Source of the DNA: Paenibacillus sp. UBA6285 | GTDB lineage: Bacteria > Bacillota > Bacilli > Paenibacillales > Paenibacillaceae | NCBI GenBank assembly: GCA_002438345.1 | Contig: DJUJ01000011.1 | Coordinates: 20,635 to 31,291 of the forward strand | Direction: 5' to 3' | DNA: 10,657 nt | Shown here: positions 1 through 7,437 of the stretch, piece after piece | How positions within the stretch are numbered: position 1 is the first letter of the stretch | Layout of the letters: each line of letters starts with the position of its first letter | Made by a program: the position numbers and the translations under genes | The notes under the pieces: generated by a model | Databases searched by the model: none | Seen by the model: only the letters and a program-made list of their open reading frames with translations | What the model was told of the DNA's origin: nothing

Positions 1-1352
1 AATCTAAATTATATAAGGTGCTGCACCCCGTTTGCGGTAAGCCAATGGTAGGGCACGTGCTTGATACAGTAAAAGCGACCGGATGCCAGCGCACCGTTGT
101 TGTTGTTGGGCATGGCGCAGAGAAAGTTAAGGCCTATGTAGGGCAAGGTGCGGAATACGTGCTGCAGGAAACTCAGCTCGGTACTGGTCACGCTGTCAAA
201 CAAGCAAAGGATTTGCTTGCTAGCGAAGAAGGAACAACTATTGTTATTTGTGGTGATACACCGCTTGTAACCACAGAAACTCTGGAAGGGCTTATGGCAC
301 TTCATGAGCAGCGTAATGCGGCTGCAACCGTATTGACTGCTGTAATGGGTCAACCTGCAGGTTACGGAAGAATTATTCGTGGTGAAGATGGCGGTGTTCT
401 GAAGATTGTAGAGCAGAAGGATTGCACTGCTGAAGAAGATGCTGTTCAAGAAATCAATACAGGCACTTATTGCTTTGATAACGCTAAGTTATTTGCAGCA
501 CTAGAGAAGGTTACGAATACCAATAACCAGCAGGAGTATTATTTGACCGATGTGATCGGTATACTTCGTTCGCAAGGCGACGTAGTTCTGGGATATCAGG
601 CTCACGATGCTGCGGAATCTATTGGCGTTAATGACCGTTTAGCTTTGTCAGAAGCGGAAGGTTTTATGCGTCAACGTATTAACCGCAAACATATGCTGGG
701 TGGCGTAACCATCATCGATCCTGCCTCCACATATATCGGAGCAGATGTAGTCATTGGATCAGATACAACGATCTATCCAGGAACTATCCTGAAGGGGAAA
801 ACTGTAATCGGTGAGAACTGTGTGATCGGACCCGCAAGCGAAATCGAAGATTGTCAGATCATGGATGACGCAACGATTAAGCAGTCCGTATTGAATCAAG
901 CACAAGTTGGCGCACGGACTACCGTTGGGCCTTTTGCCTATTTGCGTCCAGGTTCTATACTCGGAGAAGAAGTGAAGGTTGGAGATTTCGTCGAGATCAA
1001 GAATGCAACGATTGGTGACGGTTCTAAGGTGTCACATCTTAGTTATATTGGCGACGCCTCTGTTGGTAAGAATGTAAACGTCGGTTGCGGTGCGATTACT
1101 GTTAACTATGACGGGTATAATAAATTTACGACAACAATCGCAGACGATGCCTTTATCGGTAGTAACGTTAACCTTATTGCTCCGGTTTCTGTGGGCAAAG
1201 GGGCTTTTGTTGTAGCTGGTTCGACAATTACACGTTCCGTTTCAGAGAACGATCTGGCTGTTGCCAGAGTAAGACAGGAGAACAAACCGGGATATGCAGA
1301 GAAGATCCGTTCCCGTGCAAAAGCGAAGAAAGACCACTCGAGTCCATCGTAA
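1..1352 (+). CDS. glmU: Bifunctional UDP-GlcNAc pyrophosphorylase / glucosamine-1-phosphate N-acetyltransferase GlmU (5' end outside window)
   Basis: GlmU acetylates glucosamine-1-phosphate with acetyl-CoA, then transfers UMP from UTP to make UDP-GlcNAc for peptidoglycan and teichoic acids; it is cytoplasmic. The reading frame is open to the left edge: codons from base 3 read SKLYKVLHPVCGKPM, the family sequence just after the missing N-terminal nucleotide-binding loop. The GTG at 18 is therefore an internal Val codon, and roughly 20 residues are missing. Visible uridyltransferase motifs are QETQLGTGHA, the CGDTPL segment, INTGTY and GVNDR. From about base 690 the protein becomes hexapeptide repeats of a left-handed beta-helix. 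The acetyltransferase site follows: RPGS, EIKNATIGDGSKVSHLSYIG (catalytic His codon at 1035-1037) and NYDG. It ends with a short basic tail at TAA 1350-1352. prs follows after 87 nt on the same strand, the B. subtilis arrangement. No lesion is seen. Confidence 0.97.
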   Translation, partial: SKLYKVLHPVCGKPMVGHVLDTVKATGCQRTVVVVGHGAEKVKAYVGQGAEYVLQETQLGTGHAVKQAKDLLASEEGTTIVICGDTPLVTTETLEGLMALHEQRNAAATVLTAVMGQPAGYGRIIRGEDGGVLKIVEQKDCTAEEDAVQEINTGTYCFDNAKLFAALEKVTNTNNQQEYYLTDVIGILRSQGDVVLGYQAHDAAESIGVNDRLALSEAEGFMRQRINRKHMLGGVTIIDPASTYIGADVVIGSDTTIYPGTILKGKTVIGENCVIGPASEIEDCQIMDDATIKQSVLNQAQVGARTTVGPFAYLRPGSILGEEVKVGDFVEIKNATIGDGSKVSHLSYIGDASVGKNVNVGCGAITVNYDGYNKFTTTIADDAFIGSNVNLIAPVSVGKGAFVVAGSTITRSVSENDLAVARVRQENKPGYAEKIRSRAKAKKDHSSPS

Positions 1353-1366
1353 AGCGTTGCTAAGAA

Positions 1367-1399
1367 GCGCCGGACGGACTTACATTTCCGCGCCGGCGC
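1367..1399 (+). repeat. GC-rich inverted repeat between glmU and prs
   Basis: GCGCCGG (1367-1373) pairs with CCGGCGC (1393-1399) around a 19-nt loop. The 3' side is followed by only three T's (CTTTGG), so it is a poor intrinsic terminator. It may be a weak attenuator or an mRNA-stabilising hairpin in a glmU-prs transcript. The role is inferred. Confidence 0.4.
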
Positions 1400-1439
1400 C
1401 TTTGGAAAGCTAAATTCCGTCACGGAGGGTTTAAATTTT

Positions 1440-2393
1440 ATGACTTATTGTGATTCCAAATTAAAGATTTTCACCTGTAACTCCAACCCTAAGCTAGCTA
1501 GTCAAATTGCTGATTACATCGGAATTCCGATGGGTGAATCGCACACTACAAGTTTTAGCGATGGAGAAATTCAGGTCAAGCTGTCAGAAAGCGTTCGGGG
1601 TTGCCATGTTTATATTGTTCAATCCACCTGCGGCCCGGTTAATGACAACCTAATGGAGCTTTTGGTTATGGTAGATGCACTCAAACGTGCCTCGGCAAAA
1701 AGCATCAATGTGGTTATCCCTTACTATGGTTACGCTCGTCAAGATCGTAAAGCTCGTTCCCGTGACCCTATTACGGCCAAGCTGGTTGCCAATTTGATTG
1801 AAAAAGCCGGCGCTCACCGTGTAATTACGATGGACCTTCATGCCATGCAGATTCAAGGATTCTTTGATATTCCAGTGGATCACTTACTGGGAGTACCGAT
1901 CCTGGCTCAGTATTTCCGTTCCAAACAAATCGAGAATCCAGTTGTCGTATCACCAGATCATGGTGGTGTAGTACGTGCAAGAAAGCTTGCTGATTTCCTG
2001 AACGCTCCACTTGCGATTATAGACAAGCGTCGCCCAGAGCCAAATGTCAGCGAGGTCATGAACATTATCGGTAATATCGAAGGCAAAACAGCCATTCTGA
2101 TCGATGACATTATCGATACTGCTGGAACCATCGTACTTGGTGCTAATGCTTTGATGGAAGGTGGCGTGAAGGAAGTATACGCTTGCTGTACACACCCAGT
2201 ATTGTCCGGTCCTGCACATGAACGTCTGGAGAATTCTCCAATTAAAGAAATTATCGTGACGGATACGATTCCAATTCGGAGCGATAACCCAACTTCTAAG
2301 CTCAAAGTGTTGTCCGTGGCTCCACTTATGGGTGAGGCGATTATCCGCGTCCATGAAGAGTTGTCGATTAGTAAATTGTTTGAGATTGAATAA
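1440..2393 (+). CDS. prs: Ribose-phosphate pyrophosphokinase (PRPP synthetase)
   Basis: Prs transfers the beta,gamma-diphosphate of ATP to ribose-5-phosphate. The product, PRPP, feeds purine, pyrimidine, NAD, His and Trp synthesis in the cytoplasm. The 317-residue length matches class I bacterial enzymes. Visible motifs are the N-terminal [10 protein letters not shown]; the catalytic and ATP-binding stretch [20 protein letters not shown]; the metal-binding [14 protein letters not shown] (Asp132, His134); and the PRPP-binding loop DDIIDTAGT at 222-230. The ATG at 1440 is preceded by GGAGGG (1424-1429) at 10-nt spacing and gives the usual N-terminus. It is probably co-transcribed with glmU. Downstream comes a structured repeat and then a strong hairpin, so the unit likely ends here. 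In B. subtilis ctc follows prs; here it does not. Confidence 0.98.
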   Translation: MTYCDSKLKIFTCNSNPKLASQIADYIGIPMGESHTTSFSDGEIQVKLSESVRGCHVYIVQSTCGPVNDNLMELLVMVDALKRASAKSINVVIPYYGYARQDRKARSRDPITAKLVANLIEKAGAHRVITMDLHAMQIQGFFDIPVDHLLGVPILAQYFRSKQIENPVVVSPDHGGVVRARKLADFLNAPLAIIDKRRPEPNVSEVMNIIGNIEGKTAILIDDIIDTAGTIVLGANALMEGGVKEVYACCTHPVLSGPAHERLENSPIKEIIVTDTIPIRSDNPTSKLKVLSVAPLMGEAIIRVHEELSISKLFEIE

Positions 2394-2410
2394 ATATAAA
2401 TCAATAATAG

Positions 2411-2509
2411 CAAGCAAAAACGCCTTCGGCGTCCCAAAAGGACGGTAAGCGTTTATGCGAGAAATATAAGGATAATGTATAGCGTGAAACTTATACATTC
2501 TTATATTTT
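2411..2509 (+). repeat. Structured ~100-nt intergenic repeat, copy A
   Basis: It is about 88% identical, by hand alignment, to the reverse complement of 8538-8637 (roughly 10 mismatches and 2 gapped positions). In this orientation it begins CAAGCA and contains three parts. The first is a small hairpin ACGCC-TTC-GGCGT (2420-2432). The second is GTCC-CAAAA-GGAC. The third is a long hairpin from AAATATAAG to CTTATATTT, with an inner stem ATGTATA/TATACAT and the loop segment GTGAAAC. No open reading frame or transposase remnant is seen. It lies 17 nt after the prs stop codon and ends only 3-4 nt before the terminator hairpin at 2513. It is probably a dispersed noncoding or palindromic element; its family is not recognised. 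Confidence 0.85.
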
Positions 2510-2512
2510 ACA

Positions 2513-2548
2513 AAGGGTTACACCTCCGTTCTCGGAGATGTAACCCTT
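2513..2548. terminator. Strong hairpin between convergent prs and the small minus-strand gene
   Basis: AAGGGTTACA pairs with TGTAACCCTT (10 bp). After one C.A mismatch, CTCCG pairs with CGGAG, closing a TTCT loop: a 16-position stem. T-runs are short on both sides (CCCTTAT on plus, CCCTTTG on minus), so termination is inferred mainly from stem strength and the convergent position. Confidence 0.65.
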
Positions 2549-2578
2549 ATCGGCGTGATACAGGTGGAAGCGCTGGCT

Positions 2579-2779
2579 TCAATACCCGGCGCGGGAGACA
2601 AAGGTGAATATGCTGCGGTTATAGAGTGTCCCTTGCAGCTCCACAAATTCTTCGTCCATCGCTGTTAATACACCGATGTCAATGTGCACGTCGCCTCTGT
2701 ATATTTCCACAGGCACTGCATATTGGATGTGGTACTGGAAATCGCGCTGATGTGTTAAGATTTCACCTCGATGTAGCAT
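2579..2779 (-). CDS. Small uncharacterised protein, 66 aa, convergent with prs
   Basis: I do not recognise the family firmly. Evidence that this is a real gene: the ATG (complement of 2777-2779) is preceded by AGGTGAT at 5-nt spacing, an excellent Bacillota ribosome-binding site. The frame has its own upstream gap, shared divergently with pth, and a strong hairpin follows its TGA stop. The protein is mildly acidic in its second half, with alternating hydrophobic and charged residues (RGDVHIDIGVLTAMDEEFVE, residues 28-47) and then GTLYNRSIFTFVSR. That pattern suggests a compact all-beta fold such as a small Sm- or SH3-like barrel; this is inference. There is no signal peptide, membrane segment or Cys pair. 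It occupies the place where B. subtilis carries ctc, but on the opposite strand and without L25 resemblance. Confidence 0.65.
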   Translation of the reverse strand: MLHRGEILTHQRDFQYHIQYAVPVEIYRGDVHIDIGVLTAMDEEFVELQGTLYNRSIFTFVSRAGY

Positions 2780-2903
2780 AGGTTATCACCTGTCTTCGGA
2801 GTATAATTTCGCTCTGGTTGCACAGAGATATGTAGATAAGATCTATTGTACCAAAAACGAACTTCTCTTGCCGGAGAGTCGGATGGAAAGGAAAGGTTCG
2901 ATA
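2780..2903. promoter_or_regulatory. Divergent upstream region of the small minus-strand gene and pth
   Basis: A shared AT-rich core AGTATAAT (2800-2807) reads TATAAT on plus (2802-2807) and TATACT on minus. No good TTGACA box lies 16-18 nt upstream in either direction. A small dyad, CTCTG-N6-CAGAG, lies at 2812-2827. The region must drive pth, because a terminator separates it from prs. The exact promoter is uncertain: on minus the start site would fall almost at the ribosome-binding site, so the plus reading is more plausible. Confidence 0.35.
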
Positions 2904-3464
2904 ATGAAATGGATTGTCGGATTGGGAAATCCGGGAACACAATATGCGAAAACAAGGCATAATGTTGGCTTTATGGCATTGGATGAGCTTGCGGCCCAGA
3001 ACGGAATTTCTTTCAACCAAAGCAAATGTAAATCCGTAATCGGTGAAGGTGTTATTGGGGGAGTCAAAACCGTATTGATTAAACCGATGACCTTTATGAA
3101 TTTGTCCGGTGAGGCCGTTCGCGCTTATATGGATTATTACAAAGTTAAACTGGAAGATATGATCGTCGTTTACGATGATCTGGATACCGAAATTGGAAAA
3201 ATTCGATTGCGTTATCAAGGAAGCGCTGGTGGACATAACGGAATTAAATCCATCATTCAGCATGTAGGTACACAAAGCTTTAACCGGGTACGAATGGGTA
3301 TTTCTCGTCCTGAACCGGGTTTTGCGATAGTGGATTATGTTCTCTCTTCTTTTCCTAAAAAGGAAGGCGATCCTCTGAAGCAAATGATCCTTAATACTTG
3401 TGATGCACTGGAGTACAGCTTACAGAATTCTTTCGAACAGACGATGGCTAAGTTCAATGGTTGA
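2904..3464 (+). CDS. pth: Peptidyl-tRNA hydrolase
   Basis: Pth cleaves the ester bond of peptidyl-tRNA released from stalled ribosomes, recycling tRNA in the cytoplasm; the B. subtilis orthologue is also called spoVC. The 186-residue protein shows the full active site: GLGNPG with Asn9, TRHNVGF with catalytic His19, KPMTFMNLSG with Asn66, YDDLD with Asp91, and GSAGGHNG with Asn112. I chose ATG 2904 because MKWIVGLGNPG matches the family start and GGAAAGG (2890-2896) lies 7 nt upstream. An in-frame ATG at 2883, with GGAGAG before it, would add seven residues (MERKGSI) and cannot be excluded. fin lies 86 nt downstream with no clear T-run terminator between, so read-through is likely. Unlike in B. 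subtilis, pth is cut off from prs by a terminator and an opposing gene. Confidence 0.96.
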   Translation: MKWIVGLGNPGTQYAKTRHNVGFMALDELAAQNGISFNQSKCKSVIGEGVIGGVKTVLIKPMTFMNLSGEAVRAYMDYYKVKLEDMIVVYDDLDTEIGKIRLRYQGSAGGHNGIKSIIQHVGTQSFNRVRMGISRPEPGFAIVDYVLSSFPKKEGDPLKQMILNTCDALEYSLQNSFEQTMAKFNG

Positions 3465-3490
3465 TCTTGTAAACTCTGTTAGTTATGAAG

Positions 3491-3519
3491 GCTAAAGATG
3501 ATGCTCCCCGGACATACTG
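3491..3519 (+). promoter_or_regulatory. Possible forespore-type (sigma-F/sigma-G) promoter for fin
   Basis: CATACTG at 3513-3519 is one base from the sigma-G -10 consensus form CATACTA. A weak GCTAA lies 17 nt upstream at 3491-3495, in place of GCATA. In B. subtilis fin is under sigma-F control, which makes a forespore promoter expected, but the -35 match here is poor. Confidence 0.3.
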
Positions 3520-3539
3520 AAGGTATATAGTACCTTCAG
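3517..3539 (+). repeat. Hairpin running into the fin ribosome-binding site
   Basis: CTGAAGGTA (3517-3525) pairs perfectly with TACCTTCAG (3531-3539) around a 5-nt loop TATAG. The last two stem bases are the first two bases of the fin Shine-Dalgarno AGGAGG (3538-3543). No T-run follows, so this is not a standard terminator. It could modulate ribosome access to fin or protect the mRNA. Confidence 0.6.
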
Positions 3540-3550
3540 GAGGCATATAG

Positions 3551-3781
3551 ATGGCAATAAACTATGTATGTAGGCACTGCAAGACATCTCTAGGCAGCAT
3601 TAATAGAAGTGATGTTACAGAAATGCAGTTGGGCCTTCATTCCTTGACCCCTGCGGAGCGCAGAGATATAATAGCGTATAATTCAGAAGGTGAGATCACG
3701 GTAAAGGTGACTTGCGACTATTGCAAGGAGGCTTTAGAGAACAATCCGGAGCTTAGCCTGCTGTCAAGTCCGCTTCAGTAG
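3551..3781 (+). CDS. fin: Anti-sigma-F factor Fin
   Basis: Fin (formerly YabK) is a small forespore protein that antagonises sigma-F and so helps the switch to sigma-G during sporulation; this is known from B. subtilis. The 76-residue protein has the family layout. YVCRHC carries Cys7 and Cys10, a central LTPAERRDII segment follows, and a second pair Cys55-x2-Cys58 lies in TCDYCKEAL, together a likely zinc site. A short variable tail follows. The ATG has a perfect AGGAGG (3538-3543) at 7-nt spacing, partly within a hairpin. It sits between pth and mfd as in B. subtilis. A terminator follows about 30 nt after the stop, so mfd is probably not simply co-transcribed with it. Confidence 0.95.
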   Translation: MAINYVCRHCKTSLGSINRSDVTEMQLGLHSLTPAERRDIIAYNSEGEITVKVTCDYCKEALENNPELSLLSSPLQ

Positions 3782-3811
3782 GTGATAGCGCCTGTCTCTA
3801 TCGTCATCCGC

Positions 3812-3843
3812 AAGCCTTGGCGTTACAGCTGAGGCTTCTTTTC
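3812..3843 (+). terminator. Intrinsic terminator after fin
   Basis: AAGCCTTGGC (3812-3821) pairs with GCTGAGGCTT (3828-3837) as a 10-bp stem with two G.U wobbles and a 6-nt loop. CTTTTC follows the stem. It should end the pth-fin transcript. Confidence 0.65.
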
Positions 3844-3855
3844 GATTCCAATCAT

Positions 3856-3892
3856 AACAGGTGACGGTGGCATTGGCTTCCGTCAGCCTGTT
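3856..3892 (+). repeat. Second hairpin in the fin-mfd gap, just upstream of mfd
   Basis: AACAGGTGACGG (3856-3867) pairs with CCGTC-A-GCCTGTT (3880-3892): about 12 bp with one wobble and one bulged A, and a 12-nt loop. Only TTT follows. The mfd ribosome-binding site starts about 6 nt later. It could be a second terminator or a leader structure of mfd; which one is not decidable from sequence. Confidence 0.45.
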
Positions 3893-3912
3893 TAGTAAGA
3901 GAGGTGCGCCTG

Positions 3913-6900
3913 TTGTTACAAGGTATTATAGAAGCTTTTTCCAAGGATTCCGATTTCCAGTCTATCACCCAGGGTGTTGCTGCAGGTATGAAAGAACAGC
4001 TCATATCGGGGCTTACAGGTTCTGCTAGACAGATCATGCTTGCAGCACTGCATGAAGAGACGGCTCGTCCCTTACTTGTGGTGACTCATAATATGTTTTC
4101 GGCTCAGAAAATGGCCGATGATTTACAGGAAGCGCTTTCCCCAGAACGAGTTCTTCTCTATCCTGCTAATGAACTTGTGGCAGCGGAAGCGGCTGTTTCA
4201 AGCCCAGAGACACTGGCTCAGCGTATTGATGTGCTGACCAAATGTGCCCAGGGCTTCCGTGGTATTGTCGTAGTTCCCTACTCGGGAGTGCGCAGATTGC
4301 TCCCTGCTCCAGAGGTTATGGCAGAGGCGCAGGTTACGGTTACCCAGGATGGAACCCTTGCTCTGGATGGATTTTTGATGTCCATGATCGAAATGGGTTA
4401 TGAAAGAGTAGAACGGGTTGAGAATCGCGGTGAACTGAGCGTACGAGGCGGGATTATTGATTTTTATCCAATGACTTCTCCCTTAGCTTATCGGGTTGAG
4501 TTATTTGATGATGAGGTTGATTCCATAAGAACTTTTGATCCAGTGGATCAGCGTTCTATTGATAAGGTACGTAGTGTGAAGATTACACCGGCTAAAGAGA
4601 TCATAGCGAGTAGATTTCGTCAGGAAGCTGCTTCTGCTGAAGCATCGGTTATGCTGGAACGACAGCTCGAGAAGATGGCGGATCGGCAGGCTAAGCTGCG
4701 ACTAAAGGAAGAAATAGGCCGTGAGCTAGAAATGCTGCGTGAAGGAACCTATTTCCCTGAAATCTATAAATATATCAGTCTCTTATACCCTGAACGCTCT
4801 CATTTATTTGATTACATGGCCCAGGATACGATCCTTATTCTCGATGAGCCGACAAGACTGCTTGAAACGGCAAAACAGCTCGAAAGAGATGAGTCGGAAT
4901 GGAACCTGCATTTGATGCAAAACGGCAAAACATTGCCGGATCTGGATCTCTCTGTCGAGACGGATGTTGTTATGTACCAGCGTCCGTTCCAAAGCCTGTT
5001 TATGTCGATCTTTTTGCGCCAGGTCCCGCATATTCAACCTCAGAACATTCTTGGATTTATTAGTCGTGGGATGCAGGATTTCCATGGCCAGATGAATGTG
5101 CTCAAATCGGAGATGGAGCGTTGGCAGAAGTCCGGTGTGAAAGTAATGATGCTTGCGAGTAGTGAGGAACGAATTGAACGTGTGCGCAGAGTCCTTTATG
5201 ATTACGGCATTGATGAGCCAACGATTGTACAAGGAAATCTGGGTTCTGGCTTTGAGCTGCCCTCTATTCATTTAGCTGTTATAACTGAAGGAGAAATGTT
5301 CTCTCAGAAGCAGCGGAAGGCACGGAAGATATCTAAAGGAATAGATAATGCTGAACGGATCAAGAGTTATACTGAACTGAAAATTGGCGATTATGTCGTT
5401 CACCAGAACCATGGTATCGGTAAGTATATGGGGATCGGCACGCTGGAGGTCAGCGGTATTCATCGCGACTACATGCATATTTTATATGCAGGCGGTGATA
5501 AGCTCTCGGTTCCGATTGAGCAAATTGACTTGATTCAGAAATATGTCGGTTCCGAAGATAAAGAGCCGAAAGTATATAAGCTAGGCGGTAATGAATGGAC
5601 ACGGGTGACCAATAAGGTTCGCTCTTCCGTTCAGGATATTGCTGACGATCTAATAAAACTGTATGCCGAACGCCAAAGTGCTGCTGGATACGGTTTTGAG
5701 AAGGATACGCAGGAACAGCGTGAATTCGAAGAAATGTTTCCTTACGAGGAGACTCGCGATCAGCTTCGGGCTATCGAAGAGATTAAGAAGGATATGGAAC
5801 AGAACCGTCCAATGGACCGACTCCTTTGTGGAGACGTTGGTTATGGTAAGACTGAGGTAGCTATACGAGCGGCCTTTAAATCAGCGATTGAAGGTAAACA
5901 GGTGGCTGTGCTGGTACCAACAACGATTTTGGCTCAGCAGCATTATGAGACCTTCCGGGAACGTTTCGCTAATTATCCGCTTAATATTCAAGTCCTAAGT
6001 CGTTTCCGCAGCCGTAAGGAGCAGAATGAGACGATTAAAGGCGTTCGGGCGGGAACTGTTGATGTGGTCATTGGTACACACCGTCTGTTGTCTCAGGACC
6101 TTGTATTCAAGGATCTTGGTTTGTTGATTGTAGATGAAGAACAGCGGTTTGGCGTTACTCATAAAGAGAAGCTGAAAAAGTTAAAAACGAATGTAGATGT
6201 TCTCACCCTGACGGCAACTCCAATTCCCCGTACACTGCATATGTCGATGCTGGGAGTGCGTGATCTGTCCGTTATTGAGACGCCACCAGAGAACCGTTTT
6301 CCTGTGCAGACTTATGTTGTTGAGCATAGTCAGACGCTTACGCGGGAAGCTGTCGAACGCGAACTAGCTCGCGGCGGTCAAGTCTACTATCTCTATAATC
6401 GCGTGCAGGGTATTCAAGAAATGGCCGCTCAAATTTCTATGCTTGTACCTGAGGCGAGGGTAGGCATCGGACATGGTCAAATGTCGGAGTCTGAGCTAGA
6501 GAAGACGATCCTTGACTTTCTTGATGGGGAGTACGACGTGCTTGTCAGCACAAGTATTATTGAGACAGGTGTAGATATTCCTAACGTAAATACGCTTATT
6601 GTGCATGATGCGGATAAGATGGGGTTGTCTCAGCTCTATCAGTTACGTGGACGTGTGGGCCGGTCCAACCGGATTGCTTACGCCTATTTCACGTATCAGC
6701 GGGACAAGGTTCTGACTGAAGTGGCAGAGAAACGGTTGCAGTCTATTAAGGAATTTACGGAACTCGGTTCTGGTTTCAAAATAGCGATGCGAGATCTATC
6801 CATTCGTGGTGCGGGCAACTTACTTGGTGCAGAACAGCATGGTTTTATTGCGTCAGTGGGATTTGATCTATACTCACAAATGCTGGCGGAGGAGATTCGT

Positions 6901-7437
6901 AAGCGTAAGGTTACTGTGCTTGGGGAGGAAGACACCTCGCTGAAAGAAGGCAATACAGTTATTGATTTGTCGATTGACGCGTATCTGCCATCCGAATATA
7001 TTTATGACAGTATCCAGAAAATTGAAATCTACAAAAAAGTTGCGGCAGTAACTTCCTTCGATGATGCTTCTGAGCTTGAGGATGAGCTCTTGGATCGGTT
7101 CGGAGAATTGCCTGAAGCAGTTGTTAATCTACTTTCCGTAGCTCGTCTGAAAGTGTATGGAAAAATGTACGGCATTGATTCTATGATCAGACGGGGTGAT
7201 GATGTTACCCTGAATTTCTATGAGGGAAGTCTTGGCGCTCTGGACACGGCGAAACTCGCTAAAGTTGGAAATAGCTTCGAAAGACGTGTACAATTTGATA
7301 GGGATGCTAAAGCCAGTATCCGAGTTAAATCGAAAGATTTAAGTGATAAACAGCTGCTTGACTTGCTTGAGCAGTTTCTTAAGGAAGCTAAACAGTCTTT
7401 TAAATCGAAGGGAGAACTACACAATGTCGTTAAATAA
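3913..7437 (+). CDS. mfd: Transcription-repair coupling factor Mfd
   Basis: Mfd is an ATP-driven DNA translocase that pushes RNA polymerase off lesions and recruits UvrA for nucleotide-excision repair. The 1174-residue length is normal. In order: an N-terminal UvrB-like and UvrA-binding region to about residue 350; a middle linker domain; the RNA-polymerase-interacting domain from about 490 to 560, starting GDYVVHQNHGIGKY; and the RecG-like translocase. The translocase has Walker A GDVGYGKT (640-647), DEEQ (741-744), TATPIPRT and QLYQLRGRVGRS (907-918). A C-terminal TRCF domain follows. I chose TTG 3913, giving MLQGIIEAFSKD. GAGAGGTG (3899-3906) lies 6 nt before it, and the in-frame GTG at 3904 falls inside that ribosome-binding site. 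The 3' end overlaps the next gene by 14 nt. No lesion is seen. Confidence 0.97.
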   Translation: MLQGIIEAFSKDSDFQSITQGVAAGMKEQLISGLTGSARQIMLAALHEETARPLLVVTHNMFSAQKMADDLQEALSPERVLLYPANELVAAEAAVSSPETLAQRIDVLTKCAQGFRGIVVVPYSGVRRLLPAPEVMAEAQVTVTQDGTLALDGFLMSMIEMGYERVERVENRGELSVRGGIIDFYPMTSPLAYRVELFDDEVDSIRTFDPVDQRSIDKVRSVKITPAKEIIASRFRQEAASAEASVMLERQLEKMADRQAKLRLKEEIGRELEMLREGTYFPEIYKYISLLYPERSHLFDYMAQDTILILDEPTRLLETAKQLERDESEWNLHLMQNGKTLPDLDLSVETDVVMYQRPFQSLFMSIFLRQVPHIQPQNILGFISRGMQDFHGQMNVLKSEMERWQKSGVKVMMLASSEERIERVRRVLYDYGIDEPTIVQGNLGSGFELPSIHLAVITEGEMFSQKQRKARKISKGIDNAERIKSYTELKIGDYVVHQNHGIGKYMGIGTLEVSGIHRDYMHILYAGGDKLSVPIEQIDLIQKYVGSEDKEPKVYKLGGNEWTRVTNKVRSSVQDIADDLIKLYAERQSAAGYGFEKDTQEQREFEEMFPYEETRDQLRAIEEIKKDMEQNRPMDRLLCGDVGYGKTEVAIRAAFKSAIEGKQVAVLVPTTILAQQHYETFRERFANYPLNIQVLSRFRSRKEQNETIKGVRAGTVDVVIGTHRLLSQDLVFKDLGLLIVDEEQRFGVTHKEKLKKLKTNVDVLTLTATPIPRTLHMSMLGVRDLSVIETPPENRFPVQTYVVEHSQTLTREAVERELARGGQVYYLYNRVQGIQEMAAQISMLVPEARVGIGHGQMSESELEKTILDFLDGEYDVLVSTSIIETGVDIPNVNTLIVHDADKMGLSQLYQLRGRVGRSNRIAYAYFTYQRDKVLTEVAEKRLQSIKEFTELGSGFKIAMRDLSIRGAGNLLGAEQHGFIASVGFDLYSQMLAEEIRKRKVTVLGEEDTSLKEGNTVIDLSIDAYLPSEYIYDSIQKIEIYKKVAAVTSFDDASELEDELLDRFGELPEAVVNLLSVARLKVYGKMYGIDSMIRRGDDVTLNFYEGSLGALDTAKLAKVGNSFERRVQFDRDAKASIRVKSKDLSDKQLLDLLEQFLKEAKQSFKSKGELHNVVK

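Noticed and set aside
18..20. GTG as the start of glmU
   Set aside because: The frame is open upstream to the window edge and encodes the conserved SKLYKV before this Val, so the gene simply begins outside the window.
1950..2498. Long minus-strand frames opposite prs (also 1958-2437)
   Set aside because: They lie over a clearly conserved plus-strand gene, run through the repeat, show no family resemblance and have no clear ribosome-binding site.
2868..2903. Upstream TTG start extending pth by 12 residues
   Set aside because: The family begins immediately before GLGNPG, and ATG 2904 has its own ribosome-binding site.
2763..3383. 206-codon minus-strand frame opposite pth
   Set aside because: It is antisense to a gene with all its catalytic residues intact, and its product has no recognisable features.
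4804..5271. 155-codon minus-strand frame inside mfd
   Set aside because: It is a shadow of mfd coding sequence with no ribosome-binding site or homology signal.
7343..7423. N-terminal extension of the foldase into mfd
   Set aside because: It would put a long non-signal segment before a normal lipoprotein signal peptide; ATG 7424 gives a proper signal and lipobox.
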